NCBI GenBank assembly: GCA_964542055.1
Contig: CAZITB010000006.1
Coordinates: 1 to 48,568 of the forward strand
Source of the DNA: CAZITB01 sp964542055
GTDB taxonomy: Bacteria > Planctomycetota > Phycisphaerae > Sedimentisphaerales > CAMDDF01
Length of the DNA stretch: 48,568 bases
Reading direction: 5' to 3'
Under the pieces are notes generated by a model. The model had not been told where the DNA came from. It was given only the letters and a program-made list of their open reading frames with translations, and did no database searches. This document shows positions 23,805 through 32,952 of the stretch, in pieces (positions within the stretch are counted from its first letter, which is position 1; every line of letters begins with the position of its first letter). The translations under genes were made by a program, and so were the position numbers.

Positions 23805-24581
23805 ATGTTTGCGATCATAAGCGACATACATTCAAATTTAGAGGCTTTGACGACAGTAATGGCAGATATTGACAATCGCGGTATCAAAAATGTGTACTGT
23901 CTTGGCGATATCGTCGGCTACGGGCCAAATCCCTGCGAATGCCTTGACCTTGTGATAGATCACGCCAAAATTTGCGTACTGGGCAACCACGATTATGCCG
24001 TTTTGTACGAGCCGACAAATTTCAATACCGGCGCCGAAGCCGCAAGCTACTGGACAAGGGACGTTCTGGAAAAATCGGGCACCGAACAGGACCGCAAAAA
24101 AAGATGGGAATATATCGGCCATCAGCAGATGAGGTACACAACCACCCAGAAACTGGGCGATGTCGAGGCAACGATAGATCTTTGTCACGCCTCACCCCGC
24201 AAGCCGATAAACGAATATGTTTTCCCCGATGATGTCTATACCACCCCGATGAAGTTAAATGCATTATTTGATCGTGTCAAACACACATGTTTTATCGGTC
24301 ATACTCACCTGCCGGGCGTTTTCCTGGAGGACCCCGACTTCTACGCACCGGAGGAACTTGGCGACGAGTACCCGATAATACCCGACGAAAAGGCGATTAT
24401 AAATGTCGGCTCAGTCGGCCAGCCAAGAGACAGGGACCCCCGAGCCAGTTACGCCTATATAGAAGACAACATCGTGCATTTTGTCAGGCTGGAATACGAC
24501 CACAAGACAACAGCTGAGAAGATTTACGCTATCGAGCGGCTCGATGATTTCGAAGGAGACAGACTTGCCGAAGGCAGATAG
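23805..24581 (+). CDS. Metallophosphoesterase (calcineurin-like, YfcE/ApaH-type fold)
   Basis: This two-metal phosphoesterase of 258 residues has the complete motif set: DIHSNLEA near residues 7-14, GDIVGYGPNP, GNHDYA, a His in DLCHASPRKP, and IGHTHLPG. Members remove phosphate from nucleotides, diadenosine polyphosphates or phosphoproteins; the GYGPNP loop is common in a broad bacterial subgroup of unassigned substrate. I start at the ATG at 23805 because the family begins MFAIISDIHSN; an ATG four codons earlier has no site, while GGTG lies just before this one. It lies 57 bp upstream of yidC and may share its transcript. Confidence 0.88.
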   Translation: MFAIISDIHSNLEALTTVMADIDNRGIKNVYCLGDIVGYGPNPCECLDLVIDHAKICVLGNHDYAVLYEPTNFNTGAEAASYWTRDVLEKSGTEQDRKKRWEYIGHQQMRYTTTQKLGDVEATIDLCHASPRKPINEYVFPDDVYTTPMKLNALFDRVKHTCFIGHTHLPGVFLEDPDFYAPEELGDEYPIIPDEKAIINVGSVGQPRDRDPRASYAYIEDNIVHFVRLEYDHKTTAEKIYAIERLDDFEGDRLAEGR

Positions 24582-24638
24582 GATAACTACTCATATAATA
24601 TACAGGTTTATTAAAAGAAAATTGTTTCAGGAAAATTT

Positions 24639-26642
24639 ATGAAATTCAAAATAGCAGTATCTTTGGTATTGACGGCGTTTTTTGTTTATTGCGGCAGCCT
24701 GGTTTTAGAGACAGGCCTGTTTGAAGATTCCAGCGAAGGGTTGGTTCCCCTTGCAAGCGTGAGTGGTCTAAAAGCTATGGCGGCTGTCAATGACAACACC
24801 GCCGGGCAAGAGACACAATATGATATGACGAGTCTGATGGCTGTGCCGGGCAAAAGCGAAATTGTTACACTTGGCTCGAGAGACCGCCAAAGCGAGTTTT
24901 TCTATGAACTGAACCTGGATACAAAAGGGGCCTCAATTCGCAACGCTTACCTAAACAGGTATGACAATCTAAATCCTGATGACCCGCAGGAATATTTAAT
25001 GCTGCTCAACCCGGTCGAAAAAGAAACCGGCAATGAAGTACTATCCTATGCGAACGATTCTTTTGTGCTTATTGACCAGAAGCTCAAACTTCGCCTTAAC
25101 AATCTCAACTGGAAATTCCTGGAAAAAACCGTTGATGCCAACGGCGCGGAAACCGCAAGGTTCTCAACCATAATTCTGGACGCCCAAGGCCGGGACATCA
25201 TCGAGCTGGAAAAAGTTTACGAAATAACCCCGGGCATTCATCACCTGCTTTGCCGAATAAACGTTAAAAATATAAGTGCGGTTGACATTCAAAGCCGGTT
25301 CGATATGCAAGGCCCGGTTGGTCTGCCGCGCGAGGGCGTACGTACGGATTTGAGGAAAATAATTTCGGCCTATTCGATGCCTAATCAAAATATCGAAACC
25401 GTTAAACTAACCGCCCTGGATGTTCGCAAGGGTACAGTTGACTGGCTGCGCGGCAAAAACAGCCCGCTTGAGTTCGAAGAAAAAATGAACATCCTGCATG
25501 AAAGCCCGGCCGCAAATTTTCTATGGGTGGCTTCGGTTGATAAGTATTTCGCCGCAATAACAAGGCCACTGCCTGATAACAATTCGACCGAATGGGTTTA
25601 TGTCGATATTGCCGAATTTTATGAGCCCGGGCTAAGGTCGTATCCGGATAAGAAACAAGACGATCTGGCAGCTGCCGGATTCAAATTCCACGTCAGGGAT
25701 TTTGAACTGAATGCGGGCCAGACAAAAAGTTTCGATTTCCAGATTTATCTCGGCGCCAAAGACAAAGAACTCTTCGAAACCAACGATCTCTATGCCTCGC
25801 TTGGTTTTATCAACACGATTGATTTTCAAAGCTGCTGCACGTTCGGCTGGGTAACATCGATGGCGTTTATGGTTTTGGGAATTATGAAGTGGATGTACAT
25901 GTTCATTCCCAATTACGGTCTGGTAATAATAATTCTCGTTTTGGTTGTGCGTTTGATTTTGCATCCCATCACGAAAAAGAGCCAGATTTCCATGATGAGC
26001 ATGCAAAAGCTCGGACCCAAATCCGAAGAGATAAAGAAAAAATATGAAAATAACAAAGCCGAGATGAACAAGCAGATGATGTTGCTTTACCGCGAACATG
26101 GTGCATCGCCGGTGCTCGGTTGTTTGCCGATGCTGCTGCAGATGCCCATCTGGATAGCGTTATACAGCGCAATTTATGCCAGCGTTGAACTTAGAGGCGC
26201 GGCGTTTTTACCGTTCTGGATAACTGACCTTTCATCGCCTGATGCACTTTTCAGGTTCCCGGAATTTACCATTCCCCTGTTGAATGTTGAATTGAATTCA
26301 TTCAACCTGCTGCCGATACTCCTTGGCGTTTCGTTCTACCTCCAGCAAAAATTAATGCCGCATACAAGCGGCAAAGTCGATCCGAAAATGGCCCAGCAGC
26401 AAAAGATGATGCAGTGGATGATGCCGATTATGATGCTTGTCTTCCTTTACAAGGCACCTTCGGGATTGAATCTTTACATTATGGCTTCGACCTTTGGCGG
26501 AGTGATCGAACAAACGGTTATCCGCAAACATATCCGCGAGCGCAAAGAATTGGAAGAACAGGGCAAGGTACCCGTAACCAAAAAAACAGGCGGCAAGAAA
26601 AAGAAGAAAAAACCAAAACCGTTTTTCAAAAACCAGATGTGA
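24639..26642 (+). CDS. yidC: Membrane protein insertase YidC
   Basis: This 667-residue inner-membrane protein inserts and folds membrane proteins with or without SecYEG. It has an N-terminal membrane segment (about 4-22), a large periplasmic domain of the Gram-negative 60-kDa type (about 60-400), then the conserved five-helix core beginning near YGLVIIILVLVVRLILHPI, the cytoplasmic hairpin rich in Met and Lys (SMMSMQKLGPKSEEIKKKY), and CLPMLLQMPIWIALYSAIY. The conserved Arg of the hydrophilic groove is likely in VVRLILHPI. A very basic tail (KKTGGKKKKKKPKP) ends it, which suits ribosome binding. The usual neighbours rnpA, rpmH and mnmE are absent here. Confidence 0.94.
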   Translation: MKFKIAVSLVLTAFFVYCGSLVLETGLFEDSSEGLVPLASVSGLKAMAAVNDNTAGQETQYDMTSLMAVPGKSEIVTLGSRDRQSEFFYELNLDTKGASIRNAYLNRYDNLNPDDPQEYLMLLNPVEKETGNEVLSYANDSFVLIDQKLKLRLNNLNWKFLEKTVDANGAETARFSTIILDAQGRDIIELEKVYEITPGIHHLLCRINVKNISAVDIQSRFDMQGPVGLPREGVRTDLRKIISAYSMPNQNIETVKLTALDVRKGTVDWLRGKNSPLEFEEKMNILHESPAANFLWVASVDKYFAAITRPLPDNNSTEWVYVDIAEFYEPGLRSYPDKKQDDLAAAGFKFHVRDFELNAGQTKSFDFQIYLGAKDKELFETNDLYASLGFINTIDFQSCCTFGWVTSMAFMVLGIMKWMYMFIPNYGLVIIILVLVVRLILHPITKKSQISMMSMQKLGPKSEEIKKKYENNKAEMNKQMMLLYREHGASPVLGCLPMLLQMPIWIALYSAIYASVELRGAAFLPFWITDLSSPDALFRFPEFTIPLLNVELNSFNLLPILLGVSFYLQQKLMPHTSGKVDPKMAQQQKMMQWMMPIMMLVFLYKAPSGLNLYIMASTFGGVIEQTVIRKHIRERKELEEQGKVPVTKKTGGKKKKKKPKPFFKNQM

Positions 26643-26677
26643 TTTTCGGCTTAACAGCCCCAAAGTCCTATAAGGTT

Positions 26678-26773
26678 TTACAGAATTTCCAACACCGGTA
26701 AGGTTATAAATGTAAGTATCGCGAAAAGTCCGATAAGAATAGCGGAGTTTACTATTTTTGCGATTTTATTCAT
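26678..26773 (-). CDS. 31-residue single-membrane-segment microprotein
   Basis: An ATG with GAGG about seven bases upstream opens a 31-codon frame that ends in TAA. The peptide begins MNKIAKIVN and continues as one hydrophobic segment (AILIGLFAILTFITLPVLEIL), so it should sit in the inner membrane with its Lys-rich start in the cytoplasm. It lies convergent to yidC, 36 bp past its stop, and upstream on the same strand is nothing but the M20 peptidase 3' end (85 bp away). No family is recognised. The real start of its transcript and its expression are unknown; the ribosome site and the good topology are the only support. Confidence 0.42.
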   Translation of the reverse strand: MNKIAKIVNSAILIGLFAILTFITLPVLEIL

Positions 26774-26858
26774 TTTGCGTCCTCGTAACTGAATATTCAA
26801 TTCCGGTCAGTATATCGGTAAAATTGTATCGAGGGTTAACCAGGAAATTGAAATCTAA

Positions 26859-27953
26859 TTACAGCGACAACAAAATCTGCTGATAAAGATTCGCGGCGGT
26901 AACCACCTGCTCAAAGGAAACGGCTTCGTCACGGGTATGTGCCCGAGCCAACGAACCAGGGCCCAGGATTACCGGACTGCAGTTTGCCTGTCGAAGCAGG
27001 TTCGCATCAGAATGGCTGGTAAAAGTTGAAGGTTCCCACCGCAATGACTGATGTTTATAGGCTTTTTTAAGTTTATCGCAAAACTTAGAATTATTATTCA
27101 ACTGATAACCCGGTGCCAGTGTCGGAAACTCTATCTCATGATTTTTAGCGGCGGTTCCCGAAAGATGCTCATCAGCGGTTTCGGTTAGTTCCTTGATCAT
27201 CTTATCAATATCCTGCGATGGTTTGATATGGAAATCGATCCAGGCCTCACAGCTCGCAGGAACCGCAAAACCCGATTCGGACGAATGCAGCGAACGGATA
27301 TTCATAACCGTTTGTGAATACTTGTTATCAAGCAGCTCTGCCAAACCAAGCAGCGTCTGGAGGGTGTTCAAAATCGCATTATATTCACGCCCTGCCATCG
27401 AAGCATGACGGCGTTTGCCGTATGCACGCACCAGCATTTCAATATAACCATAATGACCAAAACATGGCTGGAGATTTGTCGGCTCAGCTACTATCGCCCA
27501 GGGAAAACTCATCGTCTCAAGCAGTGCGGCAGTACCGTCGCCGTTCTCTTCCTCTCCGACCACAAGAAAAAGACCGACGTTTTCAAGTTCATGCCCCTTC
27601 TGGATCAGAGAAACAAACGCTTCGATCATCGCCGCACAACCGCCTTTCATATCCGCTGTGCCAAGACCGAAAACCTGGTCGCCCTGCTGATCGAACTCAA
27701 AATGTTCAATATCAAATGCCGGAACAGTATCAATATGACCAATGAACGCAATGTCAGGAGGGTTTTGGCCCAGAACAACCTCAACATTCCTTCGCCCGTC
27801 ACCAATTTCACGCATAGTCACAGGAAGCTTATATTGATTGAGATACTTGGCCAGAAATTCTGAAATCTGAGATTCTTTGCCGGTGGGACTGTAAATATTA
27901 ACCATTTCCCTGAGGAGGTCTTTCAGGCGAGACTCGGAAATATGAAATTCCAT
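26859..27953 (-). CDS. M20-family zinc amidohydrolase (ArgE/DapE/acetylornithine-deacetylase type)
   Basis: This 364-residue co-catalytic zinc enzyme has GHIDTVP (metal His/Asp), GTADMKGGCAAM (bridging Asp), GEEENGDGT (catalytic Glu pair), VAEPTN and the C-terminal metal His in SLARAHTRDE. Members remove acyl groups from amino acids or diaminopimelate intermediates, or act as dipeptidases. The GADMKGG-type loop and the C-terminal HTRDE motif resemble the ArgE/LysK group, so an arginine or lysine deacetylase is possible. The start codon follows directly on the TAG of the GNAT gene, with GAGGAG inside that gene's last codons, so the two are translationally coupled. Confidence 0.85.
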   Translation of the reverse strand: MEFHISESRLKDLLREMVNIYSPTGKESQISEFLAKYLNQYKLPVTMREIGDGRRNVEVVLGQNPPDIAFIGHIDTVPAFDIEHFEFDQQGDQVFGLGTADMKGGCAAMIEAFVSLIQKGHELENVGLFLVVGEEENGDGTAALLETMSFPWAIVAEPTNLQPCFGHYGYIEMLVRAYGKRRHASMAGREYNAILNTLQTLLGLAELLDNKYSQTVMNIRSLHSSESGFAVPASCEAWIDFHIKPSQDIDKMIKELTETADEHLSGTAAKNHEIEFPTLAPGYQLNNNSKFCDKLKKAYKHQSLRWEPSTFTSHSDANLLRQANCSPVILGPGSLARAHTRDEAVSFEQVVTAANLYQQILLSL

Positions 27954-28445
27954 CTACTCCTCCAGGTTTTCAAAATTCAAGGTCATGTAAATATGGTCTA
28001 TCGGATTGGCAAATCCCTTTTTCTTGAAAAATTTAATGGCGCGTTCGTTATTTTTTTGAGTATCGACGATCAACATGCGAACGCCGGCTTTTTTCATGAT
28101 CTCGCTGAATTCGTCAAAAAGCATACTCGCAACACCCTGACGGGCAAAGGCTTGCTCAACCCCCAGCCAGACCAGATGGCCGTAATTCCATGCTGTTGCC
28201 GCTTTTTCGATAACCGTTCCCATCGCAAATCCTATGACGGATCCTGCAACTTCCGCCACGAGTATATATTCCGGCTCGGAATTGAACAGGGAAGTTATTT
28301 CGTACGCGTCCCACGTTCGATAAAGGTTCGAAGACTGCCGGGGACGAAAAAGTTTTTCACCCAAATGAAAAATCGCGGCAAGATCGTCAATCGTCGCTTC
28401 CCTTATCTCAATATCCAATGGAGTATTTTCACTAAATTCTGTCAT
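27954..28445 (-). CDS. GNAT-family N-acetyltransferase
   Basis: This 163-residue protein has the GNAT fold: IREATIDDLAAIFHL at the start, then LVAEVAGSVIGFAMG, the acetyl-CoA loop WLGVEQAFARQGVASMLFDEF (a Q/R-x-x-G-x-[GA] motif as ARQGVA), and MLIVDTQKNNERAIKFFKKKGF with the usual Asn-Ala-Phe-Tyr-like end. The acceptor is unknown; tight coupling to an M20 deacylase suggests that acyl groups are added to and removed from related amino-acid substrates or peptides, which is inference. It is divergent from phoB and has no clear ribosome site (TAAG only). Confidence 0.8.
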   Translation of the reverse strand: MTEFSENTPLDIEIREATIDDLAAIFHLGEKLFRPRQSSNLYRTWDAYEITSLFNSEPEYILVAEVAGSVIGFAMGTVIEKAATAWNYGHLVWLGVEQAFARQGVASMLFDEFSEIMKKAGVRMLIVDTQKNNERAIKFFKKKGFANPIDHIYMTLNFENLEE

Positions 28446-28608
28446 GGCTTAGATTCTAACAAATTCTCTACAGGTTTCAAGTAAGCTATTAATAATCTCT
28501 TTAAATTTAGAGTAAAAAACACCTTTAGCATCATAAATCTGCTCTTGCTCAGAAATCAAATTTAAAAGTTGGTTATCTACAGGGGTTTATGGAAATGCTA
28601 ACCGATTT

Positions 28609-28661
28609 CTGTTATAATCCTAACATAAAGCTAACAATTGTTGTTAAAATACCCGTATAAA
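28609..28661 (+). promoter_or_regulatory. Pho box and promoter of phoB
   Basis: CTGTTA (28609-28614), CTAACA (28620-28625) and CTAACA (28631-28636) recur with an 11-bp period. A -10 like TATAAA at 28656-28661 would place the -35 at 28633-28638, over the last repeat, the usual geometry of a PhoB-activated promoter. A second TATAAT (28613-28618) lies inside the box. Confidence 0.6.
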
Positions 28662-28699
28662 TTAGACAGGCATAATAATTTGCTAAAAGGAATTTTTTA

Positions 28700-29401
28700 A
28701 TGGCAAAAGAGTCGATCCTTGTTGTAGATGATGAACGGGACATTTTAGAACTGGTTGAATACAATCTTTCCAGCCGCGGTTTTAATGTTACCATGGCCGA
28801 AAGCGGCGAAAGGGCCCTTTCCATCGCCCGGGCACAAACTCCAGACCTTATACTGCTCGACCTGATGCTGCCAGGCCTTGACGGCATGGAAGTCTGCAGG
28901 GCTCTAAAATCCAACACCCGCACCAGCTCCATTCCTGTTATAATGCTAACTGCCAAAGGAGAAGAAGGCGATGTTGTTCACGGCCTGGAAGTCGGAGCCG
29001 ATGATTATATTACCAAACCATTTAGCCCAAAAGTTCTCCTTGCGAGGATACGGGCGGTCCTGCGAAGAAAAAATGAGCCGGATATTACCGACAAATCACT
29101 TCTAAAAAAAGGCGGTATCACTATCGACCCGGAACGGTTCAGGGTAACTGTAAGCGGAAATGAAATCAAGCTCACTTTGACCGAATTCAAGGTTTTGCAC
29201 CTGCTTGCAAGCCGTGAAGGAATGGTTTTTACCCGCTACCAGATCGTCGATTCGACCAAAGGAGATGACTATATTGTTACCGACCGAGCAGTGGACGTTC
29301 AAATTGTTGGCTTAAGAAAAAAACTCGGCTCTTACGGGAAATGTATTGAAACAGTGCGGGGTGTGGGGTATAAATTTGAGTTAGTTAACGGCGACGAATA
29401 A
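28700..29401 (+). CDS. phoB: Phosphate regulon response regulator
   Basis: This 233-residue OmpR/PhoB-type regulator has a receiver domain (1-122) with phosphoacceptor Asp54 in LLDLMLPG, the acidic pair VVDDE, the switch Thr in IMLTAKG and Lys in TKPFSP. A winged-helix domain (about 135-230) contains EFKVLHLLASREG, VVDVQI-type recognition (RAVDVQIVGLRKKLG) and RGVGYKF. It is phosphorylated by the kinase encoded next door and binds Pho boxes; boxes stand before this gene, the porin and pstS, so it likely controls itself. Assignment to phosphate rests on the kinase type and the pst-phoU genes that follow. Confidence 0.92.
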   Translation: MAKESILVVDDERDILELVEYNLSSRGFNVTMAESGERALSIARAQTPDLILLDLMLPGLDGMEVCRALKSNTRTSSIPVIMLTAKGEEGDVVHGLEVGADDYITKPFSPKVLLARIRAVLRRKNEPDITDKSLLKKGGITIDPERFRVTVSGNEIKLTLTEFKVLHLLASREGMVFTRYQIVDSTKGDDYIVTDRAVDVQIVGLRKKLGSYGKCIETVRGVGYKFELVNGDE

Positions 29402-29473
29402 AGTTTTTCGTACCGACCGAACAAAAACTCACACAGTACTGCTGTAAAAAGTATCAAATTTTATGGATAATAA

Positions 29474-31252
29474 ATGATAAGGCGTAGGCTTTTTTGGCAT
29501 TTTTATATTTGGTTTATTGCGATAATCGTTTTCTCACTGGGGATAGTCTCAATTTCATCCTCAACCGCTTTTCGGAATTTCTTCTACAGCTCTACAGAAG
29601 ATAACCTGCAAAACCAGGCTATGGTTATCAGAAATATCCTCCAAGATGAAATATTTCAACAGAACTACGACTATATAGACAAGGTAAGCAAATCGATCGG
29701 ACAACAGACCCAAACAAGGATCACAGTTGTTCTGGCCGATGGAACAGTCGTGGCAGACAGCTTCGAAATTCCCGCACAAATGGATGATCATTCTGACCGG
29801 CCCGAAATCCTCCAGGCATGGGACAAGGGATTGGGCATTGCAACAAGGTTCAGCAATACATTAAATCATAACATGATGTACACCGCAATTCCCGTCAAAC
29901 GCGATAACGAAATAGTTGCATTTATAAGAACATCAATGGACGTTGGCCATATAAACAGTTCCCTTAACACAATACTCTGGCGAATCGCTGGATTAGGACT
30001 TGGCATAGCAATAATTGCGGCAATAATCAGTTTTGTCGTTTCAAGACGTATAAGCGAACCTATCGAAAAAATGAAAGAAAACGCTGAGCAGTTCGCCACG
30101 GGAAATTTTGACAACAACATACAGGTGCCAAAAACTCGTGAACTAGAGGCACTGGCGATTTCACTTAATAAAATGGCAAAGCAGCTAAAAGAACGCCTCC
30201 AGACAGTTACCAGCCAGCGTAACGAGCTTGAAGTGGTACTCTCGAGCATGGCTGAAGGCGTTGTAGCCATCGATGCCCAGTCCAGGGTTATCAGCATGAA
30301 CAGAACCGCAGGCCAGCTTCTGGATGTGGAAATAGATAACGTCGAAAAAAGGAGCGTCGAAGAAGTAATCAGGGATTCGAAAATCCTCCAGTTCATCAAA
30401 GATGCCCTGGAAAGCTCTGAGCCGATCACCATGGAAATAGCATCCGGCGAAAAACGTGAAAAATATCTCCATGTTTACGGCAGAAATCTTGAGCAAAAAC
30501 TCGGAACAGACCCTGGTGCGATAATCGTCTTTAACGATATTACAAAGTTGAGGCAGCTTGAAAATATTCGCCGCGATTTCGTCGCAAATGTTTCGCATGA
30601 ATTAAAAACACCCATCACCTCGATCAAGGGATTCGTTGAAACATTGCTTGACGGGGCGGTAAATAACAAAGACGATGCCCAAAGATTTTTATCGATAATA
30701 GCACGTCATACTGACCGGCTAAATGCCATAATCGAAGATCTGCTGATCTTGTGCAGAATACAGGAAGAAGATCAGGCCCAGCGATTAACGCTCGAACAGG
30801 CGAACATAAAAACCTGCATTCAAGCCGCAGTAGAAACCTGCTCGATGAAGGCAAAGAAAAAACAGGTTGAAATCGTGATTGAAAGCCCCGATATCATCTG
30901 CCGGATCGACCCGTTTCTAATCGAGCAGGCCTTGGTTAACCTGATAGACAATGCGGTTAAATATTCCGATGAAAACAAGCAGGTAGAAGTTACCGCCGAG
31001 CAAAACGAGAAAGAAATAAAAATTTCTGTCCAGGACCACGGCTACGGGATACCTTCGGCGCACCTCGAAAGAATATTTGAGCGATTCTATGTTACCGACA
31101 AAGCCAGGAGCCGAAAACTCGGCGGAACAGGCCTTGGCCTTTCGATAGTCAAACACATCTGCCAGTCGCACGGCGGCAGAGTTGAAGTCCAAAGCAATAT
31201 CGGACAAGGCACCCGCTTCGAAATAATAATCCCAAAATCCCCAACCGAGTAA
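29474..31252 (+). CDS. phoR: Phosphate regulon sensor histidine kinase
   Basis: This 592-residue membrane kinase has two membrane segments (about 9-29 and 168-190) flanking an extracytoplasmic domain of about 140 residues, then HAMP (190-242), a coiled coil, PAS (about 250-355), and HisKA with phosphoacceptor His375 in FVANVSHELKTPITSIKGF. The HATPase has LVNLIDNAVKYS (N box), GYGIP (G1) and GTGLGLSIV (G2). The sensor domain is larger than in E. coli PhoR, which lacks one; larger versions are usual in Gram-positive PhoR. PhoU (37456-38103) would restrain it when phosphate is plentiful. It lies 72 bp after phoB. Confidence 0.92.
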   Translation: MIRRRLFWHFYIWFIAIIVFSLGIVSISSSTAFRNFFYSSTEDNLQNQAMVIRNILQDEIFQQNYDYIDKVSKSIGQQTQTRITVVLADGTVVADSFEIPAQMDDHSDRPEILQAWDKGLGIATRFSNTLNHNMMYTAIPVKRDNEIVAFIRTSMDVGHINSSLNTILWRIAGLGLGIAIIAAIISFVVSRRISEPIEKMKENAEQFATGNFDNNIQVPKTRELEALAISLNKMAKQLKERLQTVTSQRNELEVVLSSMAEGVVAIDAQSRVISMNRTAGQLLDVEIDNVEKRSVEEVIRDSKILQFIKDALESSEPITMEIASGEKREKYLHVYGRNLEQKLGTDPGAIIVFNDITKLRQLENIRRDFVANVSHELKTPITSIKGFVETLLDGAVNNKDDAQRFLSIIARHTDRLNAIIEDLLILCRIQEEDQAQRLTLEQANIKTCIQAAVETCSMKAKKKQVEIVIESPDIICRIDPFLIEQALVNLIDNAVKYSDENKQVEVTAEQNEKEIKISVQDHGYGIPSAHLERIFERFYVTDKARSRKLGGTGLGLSIVKHICQSHGGRVEVQSNIGQGTRFEIIIPKSPTE

Positions 31253-31588
31253 TAAAAACTCTATTGCAGAAATAATACCCGTGCAGCAGAAGCTGTTGAA
31301 TTACAAAAGCTCAATCCCGGCAGCGATGAGATAAAATCGAGATATAATACTAAGTCAACACAAAATCAAAAGTCTTTTTTTTTCATTTTCCCCATGTAAG
31401 GCAAACATTAGCCCTAGATTAAGTTCACGTTTGACACAGATTAAAAAAAAGTTATAAAAATGTTAGAAAATTAAGAGTTACTTACCTTTTGCTCACACAA
31501 TGCTAACATTATGGCGTTATTTACTCTGCAAGACTGTTTGGCATAGTGCTTTTGCAGAAATTTTTTTAACTTTTTTAGGAGGTTTTGC
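31253..31588 (+). promoter_or_regulatory. 336-bp intergenic region with Pho box before the porin
   Basis: Three hexamers recur with an 11-bp period: CTTACC (31481-31486), CTCACA (31492-31497) and CTAACA (31503-31508), read in the porin direction. A -10 element is not clear; TACTCT at 31522-31527 is a weak option. No terminator for phoR and no small gene is seen in the rest of the region, which is AT-rich. Confidence 0.55.
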
Positions 31589-32854
31589 ATGGCCAGGAAA
31601 TTTAGTACAATGACGCTGTCAATACTGCTTATCGCAGTTACCGCCGCATGCGTCAAGGCCGACGAAGTAACAGAGCTCAAAAAGATGCTCGCAGAACAAA
31701 GTTTGCTGTTGAAAAAACTTGAAAATCGAATCAACCAACTCGAAGACAGCCAAGACCAACAGCAGCAGATGGTCGAGGACAAACTCACCGAGGTACAAGC
31801 CCCCGCTCCCACAGCGATACCCGAACCGCTTCAATGGGCCTCAAAAATGAGATTCTATGGTGATTTCAGGTACCGTCACGAAACCACAGATGTAGAAGGT
31901 TCTGACAACAGGAACCGCCACCGCATCCGTTTCCGTCTTGGCATGGAATCCATGATCAACGACCAATGGACACTTGGCCTGAGACTTGTTTCAGGCGGCG
32001 ACGATCCGGTTTCTACCAATCAGACCCTCGACAACACGTTCTCAACCAAAGACATCAGGCTTGACAGAGCCTTTGTCGAATGGAATCCCAACCAGTTCGA
32101 CGGCTACAGCATGAAATTCGGTAAATTCAGCGTTCCTTTCTATCGCCCCGGCGGAACAGAACTGTTCTGGGACGGCGATCTCAGCGTCGAAGGTATTGCC
32201 GCAAATTACGATTTCGAGCTAAGCGACAGCCTTTCAGGCTGGGTAACCGGTGCCGGACTATGGGTTGACGAAGTCGGTGACGGCGCAGACGTCGCACTGT
32301 TCGGAGGTCAAGCCGCATTCAAACAGCAGCTCACAGAAGATACACACCTTACTGCAGGTGCAGGCTTCTACGGCTACAACAATGTTGAAGGCGCAAACCT
32401 TTACGGCGATGACACATTCGGAAACACCTCAACCGCTGACCCGGAAATTTTGCTGTATGAATACAACCTTGTCGAAATTTTCGCAGAAGTTTCCACTTTG
32501 CTAGGCGAAACCCCTGCCTCGATCTTCTTTGATTACGCCTATAACGCCGCTTCAGGCGTTGACCAGGATACCGGATGGCTGGTCGGTGCAAAATACGGCA
32601 AAGCCAAAGCCCCCGGTACATGGCACGTTGCTTACAATTACCGTGACCTCGAAGAAGACGCCGTTCTGGCAGTTGTAACAGATTCAGACTTCATCGGCGG
32701 CGGAACCGGCGGTTCAGGCCATGAGCTCAACTTCACCTACGCAATTTCCAGAAACTTTTTCGCAGGCGTATCGTATTTCCTAAACGAAATCGAACGCGAC
32801 GGCGATTCGCTGGATTTTGACAGGCTCCAAATTGACCTGATGTATAAATTTTAA
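31589..32854 (+). CDS. Putative outer-membrane porin of the Pho regulon
   Basis: This 421-residue protein has a signal peptide (1-24, ending CVKA), a predicted coiled coil at about 25-65 (repeated Leu in a heptad pattern, like trimeric porins), and a beta-barrel region of alternating hydrophobic residues ending in the typical C-terminal Phe (DLMYKF). It reads like the putative-porin family of planctomycetes and other bacteria (short aromatic-rich strands such as DFRYRHETTD and HRIRFRLGMES). A strong AGGAGG stands before the ATG. Its place between phoR and pstS, with its own Pho-like box, suggests phosphate or polyphosphate uptake through the outer membrane; this is inference. Confidence 0.78.
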   Translation: MARKFSTMTLSILLIAVTAACVKADEVTELKKMLAEQSLLLKKLENRINQLEDSQDQQQQMVEDKLTEVQAPAPTAIPEPLQWASKMRFYGDFRYRHETTDVEGSDNRNRHRIRFRLGMESMINDQWTLGLRLVSGGDDPVSTNQTLDNTFSTKDIRLDRAFVEWNPNQFDGYSMKFGKFSVPFYRPGGTELFWDGDLSVEGIAANYDFELSDSLSGWVTGAGLWVDEVGDGADVALFGGQAAFKQQLTEDTHLTAGAGFYGYNNVEGANLYGDDTFGNTSTADPEILLYEYNLVEIFAEVSTLLGETPASIFFDYAYNAASGVDQDTGWLVGAKYGKAKAPGTWHVAYNYRDLEEDAVLAVVTDSDFIGGGTGGSGHELNFTYAISRNFFAGVSYFLNEIERDGDSLDFDRLQIDLMYKF

Positions 32855-32871
32855 TTAGACTTAATTAATTA

Positions 32872-32899
32872 CTAACTTGAAGCTAACATAATTCTAACA
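32872..32899 (+). promoter_or_regulatory. Pho box of the pst operon
   Basis: CTAACT (32872-32877), CTAACA (32883-32888) and CTAACA (32894-32899): three hexamers with an exact 11-bp period, the best of the boxes in this window. It sits between the porin stop and the hairpin at 32920-32952. Confidence 0.75.
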
Positions 32900-32919
32900 A
32901 AAGTTTGATATTAAACATG

Positions 32920-32952
32920 GGAGTCAGGAAACAGTTTCTGACTCCTTTTTTT
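32920..32952 (+). terminator. Terminator-like hairpin in the pstS leader
   Basis: GGAGTCAG (32920-32927) pairs with CTGACTCC (32938-32945), with inner GAAAC/GTTTC pairing, followed by seven T. It could end porin transcripts; it lies downstream of the Pho box and 40 bp before the pstS ATG. Confidence 0.8.
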
